A stretch of DNA of 64,000 bases from Billgrantia kenyensis (GCF_013697085.1 NZ_JACEFT010000018.1:26797-90796); one strand, 5' to 3'. Shown: positions 8,157 through 19,950, counted from the stretch's first letter. The notes: a model not told the origin generated them from the letters alone. Numbers and translations are program-made.

Positions 8157-8621
8157 ATGCTGAAACTATCCCGGCTAACCGATTATGCCGCCGTGATCCT
8201 GGCGCAGATCGCGCGGCATCCCGATCAGCCCCACGCGGCGACGGAACTGGCCGAGACCGTGCAGCTGCCCCACCCGACGGTGAGCAAGACCTTGAAGATG
8301 CTGGTCAAGGCGGGGCTGCTGGAGTCACGCCGTGGCGCTCAGGGAGGGTATTCCCTGGCACGCCCGGCTTCGAGGATCACGGCCATCGACATCATCACTG
8401 CCATCGAGGGGCCGGTAGCCATGACCGAATGCAGCCACGCCGAGGGCGACTGCGATCTGCTGGCCACTTGCGGCGTCTCCGACAACTGGCAGCGCGTATC
8501 GTTGGCCGTGCGCACCCTGCTCGATAGCGTGACCCTGGCCCACCTGGCCGACAGCGCGCCGATCAAGCTGCCGGTGCAGCTACCCATACAGAGCGTGAGC
8601 CTTGCCGCCGACACGGCCTGA
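8157..8621 (+). CDS. SUF system Rrf2-family Fe-S cluster assembly regulator
   Basis: A 154-residue Rrf2 protein. The winged helix begins [19 protein letters not shown] and includes [21 protein letters not shown]; the [2Fe-2S] ligands are in a C-x6-C-x5-C cluster ([15 protein letters not shown], about residues 92-106), as in IscR. It should sense cluster sufficiency and repress the suf genes when iron-sulfur supply is adequate. The start at 8157 has AGGAG 8 bases upstream. It leads the operon, 70 bases before sufB, and its own promoter carries an IscR-like site. Confidence 0.92.
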   Translation: MLKLSRLTDYAAVILAQIARHPDQPHAATELAETVQLPHPTVSKTLKMLVKAGLLESRRGAQGGYSLARPASRITAIDIITAIEGPVAMTECSHAEGDCDLLATCGVSDNWQRVSLAVRTLLDSVTLAHLADSAPIKLPVQLPIQSVSLAADTA

Positions 8622-8691
8622 GCCACCGAACCGGATTCATTACCCGAGGCGAGCTCGCTCGCCGGCCCAACCGCCCGGGAGGGGAGAGACC

Positions 8692-10134
<1,443 letters not shown>

Positions 10135-10212
10135 GGTCCTCGCGGCAGGCCCCACTCAGCCAATTTTTTCGGGTCGCTGCGGCGGCTCGCCAGAATCGAA
10201 AAGGTACTCAAG

Positions 10213-10961
<749 letters not shown>

Positions 10962-10965
<4 letters not shown>

Positions 10966-12341
10966 GCGATGTCGAACAGCAGTCAGGCGAGGTGAAAGCC
11001 TTTCTCGACCGCCTCGCCGAGCGCGGCGCCAGCCGCGCTGAATCACAAGGGCCCGAGCCGACCTGGATCGCCGCGCGGCGCCAGGCCGGGGCGGCCCGCT
11101 TCGAGGCGCTCGGCTTTCCCAACCGCCGGGTCGAGGCGTGGAAGTACACCGACGTGCGTGCCATCGCCCGGGGCGACTTCGCGCTGACCGACAGCGCCGA
11201 GTTCTCCCAGGCCTCGGCGGCGGCGATCACGCTGCCCATCGAGGCGCACAGACTGACCTTCGTCGACGGCGTGTTCTCGGCAGGGCTGTCCGACCTGAGC
11301 GAGCTGCCGAGGGGCGTGGCGGTAGTGCCCCTATCCCAGGCGCTGGCCGACAACCACGAGGCGGTGGGTGGCCCCCTGGGGCGTCTGACCGGCGTCGATT
11401 TCTCGCCGTTCTCGGCGCTCAATACCGCCTTCATGGAAGAGGGCGCCGTGGTGCGCCTGGCGCCGGGGAGCGTGGTGGAGAAGCCGATCGTGCTGCAGTT
11501 CCTGTCGCGGGCCAACGCCAAGCCGGTGATGAGCCACCCGCGCATTCTGGTCGAGGCCGGCGCCCGCAGCCAGGCTACGCTGATCGAGCATCATGTCGGC
11601 GAGAACGAAGCGGCCAACTTCACCAATCTGGTGGCCGAGCTGATGCTTGACCGCGGGGCGATCCTGACCCATTACAAGCTGCAGGAGGCACCGCTCGGCG
11701 ACCTGCACGTGGCCAGCATTCACGTCGAGCAGAACCGCGACAGCCGCTACACCTCGTTCAACCTGAACCTGGGCGGCGCCCTGGTGCGCAACGACCTGAT
11801 CAGCGAGCTCAACGGCGAAGGCGCCGAGGCCAATTTCTACGGGCTGTTCTACGGCCAGGGGCGTCAGCACATCGACAACCACACCCTGGCCAATCACAAC
11901 GCCCCGCGTACCTTCTCCAACGAAAACTACAAGGGCATCCTCGACGATCGCGCCCGCGGCGTGTTCAACGGCAAGGTAGTGGTCAAGCGCGACAGCCAGA
12001 AGATCGAGGGCTTCCAGAGCAATGCCAACCTGCTGCTCTCCGACCGCGCCGAGATCGACGCCAAGCCGGAGCTCGAGATCTATGCCGACGACGTCAAGTG
12101 CTCCCACGGCACCACCACCGGGCAGCTCGACGAAGAGGCGGTCTACGCCCTGCGTACCCGCGGCATCGACGAGCAGACCGCTCGCGGCCTGCTGACCCTG
12201 GCCTTCGCCGGCGAGGTGATGGAGCGGGTCGATCTGGATGCCATCTCCGAACGGGTGGAGCTGGCAGTGGCGGGCAAGCTGCCGGAGCGTTTCAACCTGG
12301 CCGGGCTGGTGGAAGCCGCCGTGGCCCTGAACGAAGAGTGA
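10962..12341 (+). CDS. sufD: Fe-S cluster assembly protein SufD
   Basis: A 459-residue paralog of SufB. Recognisable parts are FPNRRVEAWKYTDVRAIA near residue 48, the beta-helix core, and C-terminal KCSHGTTTGQLDEEAVYALR with RGIDEQTARGLL. SufD completes the SufBC2D complex and assists iron delivery. Translation is coupled to sufC by a four-base overlap, and sufS begins 16 bases after the stop. Composition matches its neighbours. Confidence 0.95.
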
Positions 12342-12357
12342 GTCGAGGAGAACGCGA

Positions 12358-13617
12358 ATGACCAACCTGGCCACCGAGCGAACGCTCAACGCACCGGCCC
12401 TGGACGTGGCCGGGATTCGCGCCCAGTTTCCGATCCTCGAGCGGCAGGTCCACGGCCGGCCGTTGATCTACTTCGACAATGCCGCCACCAGCCAGACGCC
12501 GCTGGCGGTGATCGATACCTTCCGCGACTATTACAGTCGCTACAACGCCAATATCCACCGTGGCCTGCACACCCTGGCCGACGAAGCGACGGCGGCTTAT
12601 GAAGGGACTCGCGAGACGGTGCGTGGCTTCCTCAACGCGGCGGATCGCCGCGAGATCGTCTTCACCCGCGGTACCACCGAGGCGATCAACCTGGTGGCCA
12701 ACAGTTGGGGCCGGTCGAACTTGAAGGCGGGCGACGAAGTGCTGGTGTCGCTGCTCGAGCACCACTCCAACATCGTGCCGTGGCAGCTGCTGGCCAGTCA
12801 GCTCGGCATCGTGGTCAAGGTGATCCCGGTGGACGAGCGTGGCGTGCTCGATCTCGATGCCTATCGTGGGCTGTTCACGGAGCAGACCCGGCTGGTGGCG
12901 GTCAACCATGTCTCCAACGCCTTCGGCACCGTCAATCCGGTAGCCGAGATGGCGACCATCGCCCATGAACACGGTGCACTGATCCTGGTCGACGGCGCCC
13001 AGGCCACGCCGCACCAGGCGGTGGACGTACGCGCCATTGATGCCGATTTCTACGCCTTCTCCGGACACAAGGTCTATGGTCCCACCGGGGCCGGCGTGTT
13101 ATATGGCAAGGCCGAGCTGCTCGAGGCGATGCCGCCGTGGCAGGGTGGCGGCGAGATGATCAAGAGCGTCTCCTTCGATGTGCCGACCACCTTCGCCGAT
13201 GTCCCCCACAAGTTCGAGGCGGGCACCCCGGCCATTGCCGAGGTGATTGCGCTCGGCGTGGCGCTGGACTGGGTTCGCGGTGTGGGGCTCGAGTCCATCG
13301 GCGCCTGGGAGGCAGTGCTGCTGGAAAGGGCGACGTCGGCGGTGTCGCGAATCAACGGACTGCGCATCCTGGGCACGGCGCCGGACAAGGCCGGTGTGCT
13401 CTCCTTTGTCGTCGACGGCGCCCACTCCCAGGACATCGCGCTGCTGATCGACCAACTGGGAGTGGCCATTCGCACCGGCAATCACTGCGCCCAGCCGCTG
13501 CTGGCTCACTTCGGCGTGACGGCGACCTGCCGGGCCTCGTTTGCCGCCTACAACACGCTGGAAGAGGTCGACACCTTCGTCGAAGCCTTGGAGCGGGTGA
13601 TAGGAATGGTGCGCTGA
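12358..13617 (+). CDS. sufS: Cysteine desulfurase SufS
   Basis: A 419-residue type II cysteine desulfurase, PLP-dependent, which moves sulfur from cysteine to the scaffold as persulfide. The PLP lysine is in FSGHKVYGPTG (about residues 225-235), and the reactive cysteine is in IRTGNHCAQPL (about 370-380), a short loop typical of SufS rather than IscS. SufS normally needs a partner such as SufE or SufU; none is encoded in this operon. The GAGGAGAACGCG before 12358 is the ribosome site. Confidence 0.96.
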   Translation: MTNLATERTLNAPALDVAGIRAQFPILERQVHGRPLIYFDNAATSQTPLAVIDTFRDYYSRYNANIHRGLHTLADEATAAYEGTRETVRGFLNAADRREIVFTRGTTEAINLVANSWGRSNLKAGDEVLVSLLEHHSNIVPWQLLASQLGIVVKVIPVDERGVLDLDAYRGLFTEQTRLVAVNHVSNAFGTVNPVAEMATIAHEHGALILVDGAQATPHQAVDVRAIDADFYAFSGHKVYGPTGAGVLYGKAELLEAMPPWQGGGEMIKSVSFDVPTTFADVPHKFEAGTPAIAEVIALGVALDWVRGVGLESIGAWEAVLLERATSAVSRINGLRILGTAPDKAGVLSFVVDGAHSQDIALLIDQLGVAIRTGNHCAQPLLAHFGVTATCRASFAAYNTLEEVDTFVEALERVIGMVR

Positions 13618-13618
13618 C

Positions 13619-14191
13619 ATGTCCAGCATTGAGCAGATAACCACCCTGCAGAAGGGCCAGGCGCTGCCGCTGCAGCGCGACGTGGATGTCATCTCGATTC
13701 CCTTCGGCAAGACCATCTCGCTGCCCGAGGACAGCGAGGTCACGGTCATGCAGGCCAAGGGCAGCTCGGTCAGCGTGGGTTTCGAGGGTCGCCTCTACCT
13801 GATCGAGGGCAGCAATCTAGACGCCCTGGGCCTCGAGCCGCTGCCGCGTCCGACCCTGCCTGAGAGTGCCAGCGAGGAGGAGATCGAGCAGTTCGTCTGG
13901 GATCAGCTGCGCACCTGCTTCGACCCGGAAATCCCGGTCAATATCGTCGACCTGGGGTTGGTCTACGGCTGTCGTATCGAACGGCTGATCACCGGTGAGC
14001 GCATCGTTACCATCCGCATGACCCTGACGGCGCCCGGTTGCGGCATGGGCGACGTGATCGCCGCCGATGCGCGCAACAAGATCCTCGGGGCTCCACAAAT
14101 CAGCCGCGTACATACCGAAATCGTCTTCGATCCTCCCTGGAGCCGTGAGATGATGAGCGACGAGGCGAAGCTGGAGCTGGGCATGTTCTAG
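13619..14191 (+). CDS. sufT: Fe-S cluster maturation protein SufT
   Basis: A 190-residue SufT. The N-terminal ~80 residues form the SufT-specific domain, and the C-terminal MIP18/DUF59 domain starts about residue 90 with the signature DPEIPVNIVDLGLVYG and ends with TLTAPGCGMGDVI, containing the conserved Cys of the TAPGC motif. SufT is an auxiliary factor for Fe-S protein maturation under high demand. It starts one base after the sufS stop, closing the operon. No sufA or sufE gene follows. Confidence 0.93.
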   Translation: MSSIEQITTLQKGQALPLQRDVDVISIPFGKTISLPEDSEVTVMQAKGSSVSVGFEGRLYLIEGSNLDALGLEPLPRPTLPESASEEEIEQFVWDQLRTCFDPEIPVNIVDLGLVYGCRIERLITGERIVTIRMTLTAPGCGMGDVIAADARNKILGAPQISRVHTEIVFDPPWSREMMSDEAKLELGMF

Positions 14192-14201
14192 CCTGGCCCT
14201 G

Positions 14202-14234
14202 AGCCTGCGACGCTCGGTTGCGGCTTGCGTTTTT
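14202..14234 (+). terminator. Possible terminator after sufT
   Basis: An imperfect hairpin, AGCCTGCGAC pairing with GTTGCGGCT (one bulge and a G-T pair), followed after four bases by TTTTT. It sits between sufT and sanA and probably limits read-through. Confidence 0.45.
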
Positions 14235-14254
14235 CTACTGTCCGGTGAGGGTCA

Positions 14255-15028
14255 ATGCAGGCGCTGCTGTGGAAATCCTTCAAGCTTGTCTTGATGACGC
14301 TCGGCGCACTGCTGTTGCTGGGTCTGCTGCTGTTCGTCAGCGCCAACCTGTGGGTGCTCGGCAAGACCCATGCTCGCATCGAGCATGACCTGCCGCTGTG
14401 CGGCCCGGAGCGTGTCGGGATCGTCTTCGGCACTTCCCACTGGACCCGCAGTGGGGTGCGCAATCCCTACTTCGATGCTCGCATCAATGCCGCCTCGCGG
14501 CTGCTTCGCCTGGGACGTGTGGAGCACCTGCTGCTCTCGGGCGACAATCGCACCCGCCAGTACAACGAACCCATTACCATGTGGCGCGACCTGCGCAGCC
14601 AGCACGTGCGCGACGAGGACATGACCCTCGACTACGCCGGGTTCAGCACCTTCGATACCCTGGCGCGGGCGCGTGATGTCTTCGGCGTCGAGCAGGTACT
14701 GCTGGTCACCCAGAAATGGCACTTGCCGCGGGCGCTGTTCATTGCCGATGCCCTGGGGCTCGAAGCGCGTGGCTGTAGCGCCCCTTCGCGCCCGGTGGCG
14801 GGGGTGTGGCGGTTGCAGGCGCGTGAATGGATGGCTCGGGCGGCGACCGTGGGTGACCTCTATCTCTGGGGACGCGAGCCCTACTTCCTGGGGCCGTTGG
14901 AGCCGCTCAACATTGCCCCGCCGGCCTGGCGCCAGATGCTCGATGTCGAGTCCGAGAACTCGCTCGACGGATACCGTCTCGGTCTCAAGGGCGACGCTGT
15001 TTCTGCAGCTGATACAGCTCGCGAATGA
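14255..15028 (+). CDS. sanA: SanA/YdcF-family inner-membrane protein
   Basis: A 257-residue DUF218 protein. One N-terminal membrane anchor (about residues 10-32) is followed by a soluble domain with LLLSGDNRTRQYNEP (about 92-106), LDYAGFSTFDTLARARDVF and TQKWHLPRALFIADALG, all close to E. coli SanA. SanA affects envelope permeability (vancomycin sensitivity at high temperature). The protein is probably periplasmic with an N-in anchor. The last 44 bases overlap the convergent small gene at 14985. Confidence 0.88.
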   Translation: MQALLWKSFKLVLMTLGALLLLGLLLFVSANLWVLGKTHARIEHDLPLCGPERVGIVFGTSHWTRSGVRNPYFDARINAASRLLRLGRVEHLLLSGDNRTRQYNEPITMWRDLRSQHVRDEDMTLDYAGFSTFDTLARARDVFGVEQVLLVTQKWHLPRALFIADALGLEARGCSAPSRPVAGVWRLQAREWMARAATVGDLYLWGREPYFLGPLEPLNIAPPAWRQMLDVESENSLDGYRLGLKGDAVSAADTARE

Positions 15029-15428
15029 GGCCACGGCAATCCTTCCAGCACTGCTCGACCACAGGCTCGAGCGGATTCGGCAAGGGGTGGGTATAGAGGG
15101 TGGCCAGGGCCTGCATCAGCACACGCTCCTGTTCCAGCAACTCGCCTATGACGACCTGGCTTTCGTTGCCGACGAAGCTCTTCAGGCGACTCCACAGCCA
15201 CATGTAGTCATCACGCTCGACGTCGGCGTCCCGGGGAAGCAGCTTGAGGTGCCGTCGGGCCAGTTCCTGGAGCTTCTTCAGGTTCTTGGCCCGGGTTTCG
15301 TAGTGAGGCTTGAGCGTTTCGCGCAAGGAAGGGCGCAGGCGCTCAAGGTTGTCCTGGAAATAATCGATGCTGTCGGCCAACGCTTCCAATACGCTGTCCA
15401 TCGCCACTTGGCGATTGTCGAGAAACAT
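14985..15428 (-). CDS. Hypothetical helical protein (147 aa)
   Basis: I do not recognise a family. The protein is nearly all helix and charged: MFLDNRQVAMDSVLEALADS at the start, then LRPSLRETLKPHYETRAKNLKKLQELARRHL and a C-terminal coil ending QLQKQRRP. No signal or membrane segment. A GGAGGAGGT site lies 8 bases before the ATG at 15428, so it is well expressed. It lies 111 bases downstream of rimK on the same strand and may be the last gene of that operon. Its end overlaps sanA convergently. Confidence 0.65.
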   Translation of the reverse strand: MFLDNRQVAMDSVLEALADSIDYFQDNLERLRPSLRETLKPHYETRAKNLKKLQELARRHLKLLPRDADVERDDYMWLWSRLKSFVGNESQVVIGELLEQERVLMQALATLYTHPLPNPLEPVVEQCWKDCRGLIRELYQLQKQRRP

Positions 15429-15539
15429 GAGCGGTCACCTCCTCCGGTGACGCAGATTGTGGCGGGGGAAACACTGTTTTGCTACCCCCGGCAGGCAAAA
15501 TATGTAGCCTTTCTACAAAAACAGGCGCATTTCTCGCAA

Positions 15540-16448
15540 TTACCCTTTGGGCTTGGGCGGCGCCTTACGCGAAGCGAGGGCATTCTTCTCGATGTGCTCG
15601 ATGATCAAGCCGGCGATATCCTTGCCGGTGGCCGTCTCGATTCCTTGCAGGCCCGGCGAGGAGTTGACCTCCATGATCACGGGGCCGTGGTTGGCACGCA
15701 GCAGATCGACGCCGGCTACCCTGAGGCCCATGGACTTTGCGGCTCGGATGGCGGTGGAGCGTTCCTCCGGGGTAATGCGAATGAGGCTTGCGGTTCCGCC
15801 ACGGTGAAGGTTGGAGCGAAACTCACCCTCGGCAGCCTGGCGTTTCATCGAGGCGACGACCTTGTCGCCGATGACGAAGCAGCGGATGTCGGCGCCGCGG
15901 GCCTCCTTGATGTACTCCTGCACCATGATGTTGGCTTTCATCCCCATGAAGGCCTGGATCACCGACTCGGCGGCCTGATTGGTCTCGGCCAGTACCACGC
16001 CGATGCCCTGGGTGCCCTCCAGCAGCTTGATCACCAACGGGGCTCCCTTGACCATGGTGATCAGGTCGGGAATGTCGTCCGGCGAGTGGGCGAAGCCGGT
16101 GATTGGCAGCCCCAGCCCCTTGCGTGACAGCAGTTGCAGTGAGCGCAGCTTGTCTCGGGAGCGAGTGATGGCCACCGAGTCGTTGAGTACATAGGTACCC
16201 ATCATCTCGAATTGACGCAGCACGGCGCAGCCATAGAACGTGATCGAGGCCCCGATACGGGGGATCACCGCGTCGAAGCGCTCGATCTCCTCGCCCTTGT
16301 AGTGGATCGAAGGGTGGTGCGCGGCAATGCTCATGTAGCAGCGCAGGGTGTCGATGACTCGCACCTTGTGGCCGCGCTGCTCGGCGGCTTCCACCAGGCG
16401 GCGCGTGGAGTAGAGATTGCGATTGCGTGACAGCAGCGCGATTTTCAT
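15540..16448 (-). CDS. rimK: Ribosomal protein S6 glutamate ligase RimK
   Basis: A 302-residue ATP-grasp ligase that adds glutamate residues to the C-terminus of ribosomal protein S6. The start [22 protein letters not shown] matches RimK closely (only part is given), with ATP-grasp elements [15 protein letters not shown] (about 141-155), [17 protein letters not shown] and the metal site [14 protein letters not shown] (about 255-268). Start 16448 is fixed by alignment; the open frame extends upstream over the neighbour. It follows rimB by 31 bases. RimK-mediated S6 modification changes ribosome abundance and proteome in pseudomonads. Confidence 0.95.
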   Translation of the reverse strand: MKIALLSRNRNLYSTRRLVEAAEQRGHKVRVIDTLRCYMSIAAHHPSIHYKGEEIERFDAVIPRIGASITFYGCAVLRQFEMMGTYVLNDSVAITRSRDKLRSLQLLSRKGLGLPITGFAHSPDDIPDLITMVKGAPLVIKLLEGTQGIGVVLAETNQAAESVIQAFMGMKANIMVQEYIKEARGADIRCFVIGDKVVASMKRQAAEGEFRSNLHRGGTASLIRITPEERSTAIRAAKSMGLRVAGVDLLRANHGPVIMEVNSSPGLQGIETATGKDIAGLIIEHIEKNALASRKAPPKPKG

Positions 16449-16479
16449 CAGGGGCTCCGGTACGGATTGCCGGGTGGGG

Positions 16480-16917
16480 TCAGGGTTCGCCATGCAGGAA
16501 GGTGACGCCTGGCGCCACCAGCAATCGGCTAAGCGCGCGCCTTCCCAACAGCATGGGGTAACGCATGTCACTGCGGTCGGCCAGGGTCAGCTCCACCATC
16601 ACCTCCAGTTGGCCCAACTGCATCGGCGTACGGATCACGTAGCGCCACTCCTTCTGGCCGTTGGAACTCATCACCTTGCGGCGGTCATGAAGGTGGGTGC
16701 GATAGACGTGCGGAGGCGATTCCAGCCCGCCGTTGCGGGTCGTAAAGCTGACCCAGAGGTGGCCTTCCTCCTCGAAAATCTCGATATCCTCAGCGTGCAG
16801 CGAGGAGGTGCGAGCCCCCGTGTCTATCTTGGCACACAGCGTCATGCCGATAGTCGGCAGCGTCACCATTTCCAGCCGGCCGATGACAGCCTTGGGAGTA
16901 TAGGGCAGTTCCTTCAT
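16480..16917 (-). CDS. rimB: Retropepsin-like protease RimB
   Basis: A 145-residue aspartic-protease-fold protein ('ATP-dependent zinc protease' family in older annotation). The active-site motif is [14 protein letters not shown] (about residues 29-42). In Pseudomonas RimB trims the poly-glutamate tail that RimK puts on S6 (established for that genus), and here it is directly upstream of rimK, so the same pairing is inferred. It starts 24 bases after the DUF3549 gene. A rimA gene is not seen next to it. Confidence 0.88.
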   Translation of the reverse strand: MKELPYTPKAVIGRLEMVTLPTIGMTLCAKIDTGARTSSLHAEDIEIFEEEGHLWVSFTTRNGGLESPPHVYRTHLHDRRKVMSSNGQKEWRYVIRTPMQLGQLEVMVELTLADRSDMRYPMLLGRRALSRLLVAPGVTFLHGEP

Positions 16918-16941
16918 GGCTTTATTCCAGGCTTTCCATAC

Positions 16942-17967
16942 TCAGTGGCCCAGGCCGGCCAGGCGCTGGCCGATGGGGGAGTCTTGCGTGGCCTCGCGAA
17001 GTACCATCAACACCGGAAGGCGCAGGCGAGGTATCAGTGCCAGGTCGCGAGCCACTGCGGCGAAATCGGCTTTCGGCTGAGCCGCCAGGCGGGTCAGGAA
17101 GCGCGGCAGGCGTTTGCCATCTTCCAGGTGATTCCAGCCACGGCCGGCGAGCGCAGCCAGCAGGTCGGGGCCGCACGCGGCAGGGTCATCGAGCAGGGCA
17201 TCATACCAGTTACCGGCGACGGCCGGGCTGGCATGCCCGACCGCTCGGACACAGGCGCACAGGGTTTCGACATTCCCTGCTTCAGCAGCCCGCTCTCCTC
17301 TTTCTCGCAGCGCCTCGGCGAGTGAGTCCGGGACTGCGACATGTTCCAGACAGTAGCAAAGAGAGACCAGCACCTCCTCCGGCAGGTTTGGCAGGGTCGC
17401 GACAAGCGATCGGGCCGCCTGCTCATCGAGGCGCACAGCGTAATCGGCCAGCCCCTGCAGGCCAAGGAACTGCCAGTCCACCTGCTGTTGTCCGCTGAGG
17501 TAGGCTTCCACCGGCTCTAGGTGCGGGCTCGCCGACTTGCCCAAGTCGCGCTTGGCCATGGCGTGCAGCACCGCCTGGAAGGGTAGGGAGGGCGTGAAGG
17601 CCAGCGGGTTGTCATGCATCAGGTTGTCGATCTCCTGGCTCGATTCCTGGCCTACCCGCGCCACGGTCTCCCCCAGTGTGACCAGCAGGCGCTGCAGAAA
17701 GGCATCCCGGGGAGCCGGCACCAACTGGCCCTGTTCGTCCAGCGGAAGTGCTAGGAACCAGATCAGCGGATCGGCCAGGTCACCCAGGCGGAAGACGATG
17801 CTCAGGCGAGCCTGGCCTTGCCAGGGCAGGGGCCATGGAGCGGCATCCAGCTCGAGGCTGGCCAGGGTCTCCCTGAGGCACGGCTCGACCCGACGCCCCA
17901 TATGGTAGAGGCGCACGTCAGCTCCCGTGCGGTCAAAGAAATCATGAAGCGTGTGGATCGGCTGCAT
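16942..17967 (-). CDS. DUF3549 family protein
   Basis: A 341-residue soluble protein matching the DUF3549 family, found mainly in Pseudomonas and Halomonas relatives. It begins MQPIHTLHDFFDRTGADVR with AGGGAG 6 bases upstream. The middle and C-terminal halves (from about residue 165) are a series of helical pairs (LVATLPNLPEEVLVSLCYCLE and similar) resembling HEAT-type repeats. Function is unknown. Its position as first gene of a likely operon with rimB and rimK is worth noting: a link to ribosome modification is only inferred from this. Confidence 0.8.
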   Translation of the reverse strand: MQPIHTLHDFFDRTGADVRLYHMGRRVEPCLRETLASLELDAAPWPLPWQGQARLSIVFRLGDLADPLIWFLALPLDEQGQLVPAPRDAFLQRLLVTLGETVARVGQESSQEIDNLMHDNPLAFTPSLPFQAVLHAMAKRDLGKSASPHLEPVEAYLSGQQQVDWQFLGLQGLADYAVRLDEQAARSLVATLPNLPEEVLVSLCYCLEHVAVPDSLAEALRERGERAAEAGNVETLCACVRAVGHASPAVAGNWYDALLDDPAACGPDLLAALAGRGWNHLEDGKRLPRFLTRLAAQPKADFAAVARDLALIPRLRLPVLMVLREATQDSPIGQRLAGLGH

Positions 17968-18219
17968 ATCGGCTCCCTTTTCAGCGTGCACTCTACATTG
18001 GAGGGCCGCCGCTTGTCAGCCACCCCTCCATGTATCAGGCAACCGGCTGGTCAAGAAATAACCATGGTTGGCGATGCCGCGGATTCTCTGCTACCGAGAC
18101 GTCTTTCCAGAGCTTATCCACAGCCTCTTTCAGTGAAACTGTGAACAGTCCGGTGCGGTGCTGGCCAGGTGGGCAGGCTGTCTGGATAATGTAGGGAAAC
18201 CCACAGCCGGTATCCCGAC

Positions 18220-18552
18220 ATGACGGTCCATGATGAGCTCGATGTGGCCTTGCGCCGTCTCGAAGCGACGATGAAGGCTACCAACATGTGGCGCATGAGC
18301 ACGCCTGCACCCGAAGCCTACGAGAGCCAGCAGCCGTTCTGCATCGATACCATGGAGCTGCCGCAATGGCTGCGATTCGTGTTCATTGCTCGTCTCGATG
18401 CGCTGGTCGAGGCCAGGGCGCCGATGCCAGCGACATGCGAGGTGGCTCCGGTGGTCGATACCTACCTGGCTCAGCAGGGCTCTCGCGCCAGCGACCGGCT
18501 GCTGATGTGCAAGGCAGTGGAAGAGATCGACCGTCTGGTCACCGAGAACTGA
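18220..18552 (+). CDS. yqcC: YqcC family protein (DUF446)
   Basis: A 110-residue helical protein matching E. coli YqcC: ALRRLEATMKATNMWRMSTP near the start, then PFCIDTMELPQWLRFVFIAR (about residues 40-59). Function unknown; in many Gammaproteobacteria it lies beside the tRNA-pseudouridine synthase truC, which is not here. The 252-base gap upstream holds no gene. The next gene starts 16 bases after its stop and is probably co-transcribed. Confidence 0.9.
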   Translation: MTVHDELDVALRRLEATMKATNMWRMSTPAPEAYESQQPFCIDTMELPQWLRFVFIARLDALVEARAPMPATCEVAPVVDTYLAQQGSRASDRLLMCKAVEEIDRLVTEN

Positions 18553-18568
18553 GCGACGACCGAGATTG

Positions 18569-19069
18569 ATGCCTTACTACTTCGCTTATGGCAGTAACAT
18601 GAACGTGGCGCGAGTCGAGGCACGCATCGGCACGACACGCCGCAGCCTGGCGGGAACGCTGCGCGACCATGCGCTGCGGTTCGACAAGGCCTCGCGCGTC
18701 AGCGGCATCGCCCATGCCAACGTGGTTCCGCTCGCTGGGGAGCGTGTCGAAGGGGCGCTCTTCGAGCTGCTCGAGCCTCGCCAGATCGAACGGATGGACC
18801 CCTTTGAGGGCTATCCCCTGGAGTATGAGCGCCACCGCCTGCCCATCGTCACCCTGGAGGGGGCGATCGAGGCCTGGGTGTATATCGCCGCGCCCGGCAT
18901 GACCGCCCCCTCACTCAGGCCCGCGCACGAGTACCTGGAGCATCTGCTGGCTGGTGAACCCTTCCTCAGTGCCGACTACCACCGCCGCCTGGCCCAGGTC
19001 GATGCAGTTCGTGGCCTCGACGAGCCCACCCTGGCGCAGTTGGGGCTGTCGCGCCACTCACCGCGCTGA
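18569..19069 (+). CDS. Gamma-glutamylcyclotransferase-like protein
   Basis: A 166-residue member of the AIG2/GGCT fold. The substrate-loop motif FAYGSNM is at residues 5-11, and the conserved acidic residue region GALFELLEPRQIERMDPFEG (about 64-83) fits the cyclotransferase Glu. The family converts gamma-glutamyl compounds to 5-oxoproline or acts on related amides. An in-frame TTG at 18566 immediately precedes the chosen ATG. It is downstream of yqcC and convergent with ompW, separated by a long perfect palindrome. Confidence 0.82.
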   Translation: MPYYFAYGSNMNVARVEARIGTTRRSLAGTLRDHALRFDKASRVSGIAHANVVPLAGERVEGALFELLEPRQIERMDPFEGYPLEYERHRLPIVTLEGAIEAWVYIAAPGMTAPSLRPAHEYLEHLLAGEPFLSADYHRRLAQVDAVRGLDEPTLAQLGLSRHSPR

Positions 19070-19085
19070 AGCGGAGTCAGCTTCC

Positions 19086-19131
19086 GCACCAACGCAGCAG
19101 GCCCGCCATGGCGGGCCTGCTGCGTTGGTGC
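19086..19131. terminator. 46-bp perfect palindrome, bidirectional terminator
   Basis: Two exact 23-base arms with no spacer, starting GCACCAACGCAGCAGGCCCG and mirrored to position 19131. It lies between convergent genes (stop at 19069, ompW stop at 19140), so it most likely ends transcription from both sides, though it lacks a T tract. Confidence 0.6.
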
Positions 19132-19139
19132 CGTTCACA

Positions 19140-19772
19140 TCAGAAGCGGTAGCTGATGCCGGCCATGAATACCCAGGGGTCGATGCTGGTCTTGCCCACC
19201 TTCTCACCATTGAGTTTTACATCGGAGTCGATATCGATATACCAGGCAGCGACGTTGAGGCCCCAGTTATCATCCAGGCGCACGTCCATGCCCAGTTGGC
19301 CGGCCAGGCCCCAGGAGCTGCTGAGGTCTAAATCAACATTCGGAAGGTCAATCTCTTCACTGAAGAAGTTGGTGTAGTTGAGGCCGATGCCGGCGTAGGG
19401 CTGCACCTGGGCGCCGCTGCCGCCCAGCGGGTAGTACTGCACGGTCAGGGTCGGTGGCAGATGCTTGGTGGAGGCATCGATCGCTCCATCCGCAAGACGG
19501 ATGTCATGCTTGAACGGAAGCGCCGCCAGCAGCTCGACGCCGAAGTTGTCGTGGAACAGGTAGCCCAGGGTGAAGCCCAGGTTGGTATCGCTGCGTACGT
19601 CGACATCAATGCCGCCGTCCAGGGTTCCATTGTTGCTCTTGGGGTCGACATGGGCGACGCCCACGCGAGTAATGAAGTCGCCCTCGCTGTAGGCGAGGGC
19701 CTGGCTGCTGGCCAGAAGAGCGGTGGCCGCCAGGCCGGCAGTCAGCAGGGTGGGAACAGCTTGCTTGCGCAT
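19140..19772 (-). CDS. ompW: OmpW family outer-membrane protein (copy 1)
   Basis: A 210-residue OmpW. Cleavable signal MRKQAVPTLLTAGLAATALL... ending SSQALA, then a mature part starting YSEGDFITRVGVAHVDP, the typical OmpW start. LTVQYYPLGGSGAQVQPYAGIGLNYTNF is split over strands 4-5, and the protein ends in aromatic Phe (SYRF), the beta-barrel assembly signal. OmpW forms an 8-stranded barrel for small hydrophobic molecules. AGGAG stands 8 bases before the ATG. A second copy follows 222 bases upstream. Confidence 0.93.
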   Translation of the reverse strand: MRKQAVPTLLTAGLAATALLASSQALAYSEGDFITRVGVAHVDPKSNNGTLDGGIDVDVRSDTNLGFTLGYLFHDNFGVELLAALPFKHDIRLADGAIDASTKHLPPTLTVQYYPLGGSGAQVQPYAGIGLNYTNFFSEEIDLPNVDLDLSSSWGLAGQLGMDVRLDDNWGLNVAAWYIDIDSDVKLNGEKVGKTSIDPWVFMAGISYRF

Positions 19773-19950
19773 GGGTCGACTCCTGTCGTTTCCAATGGGA
19801 CAGCTCAAGGCTGCTTTAAAACGAAGTCAGTCTACTCAGCGCATGAATAATAAATCTTGATCCAGGGCAATGGTTTTATCTGAGACTAAACGGGTATTTT
19901 TAATGCTTCTTATGCTTGGCTGTGGATTTGCCTGACGACCTGAAAGCAAG

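Noticed and set aside
18114..18122. TTATCCACA, a DnaA-box 9-mer between the DUF3549 and yqcC genes
   Set aside because: A single copy is expected by chance in 64 kb, and there is no cluster, A+T-rich unwinding element or replication gene here.
19857..19870. TTGATCCAGGGCAA as an FNR site for ompW
   Set aside because: Only one half-site fits; the other half matches at three of five positions. Not enough without more evidence.
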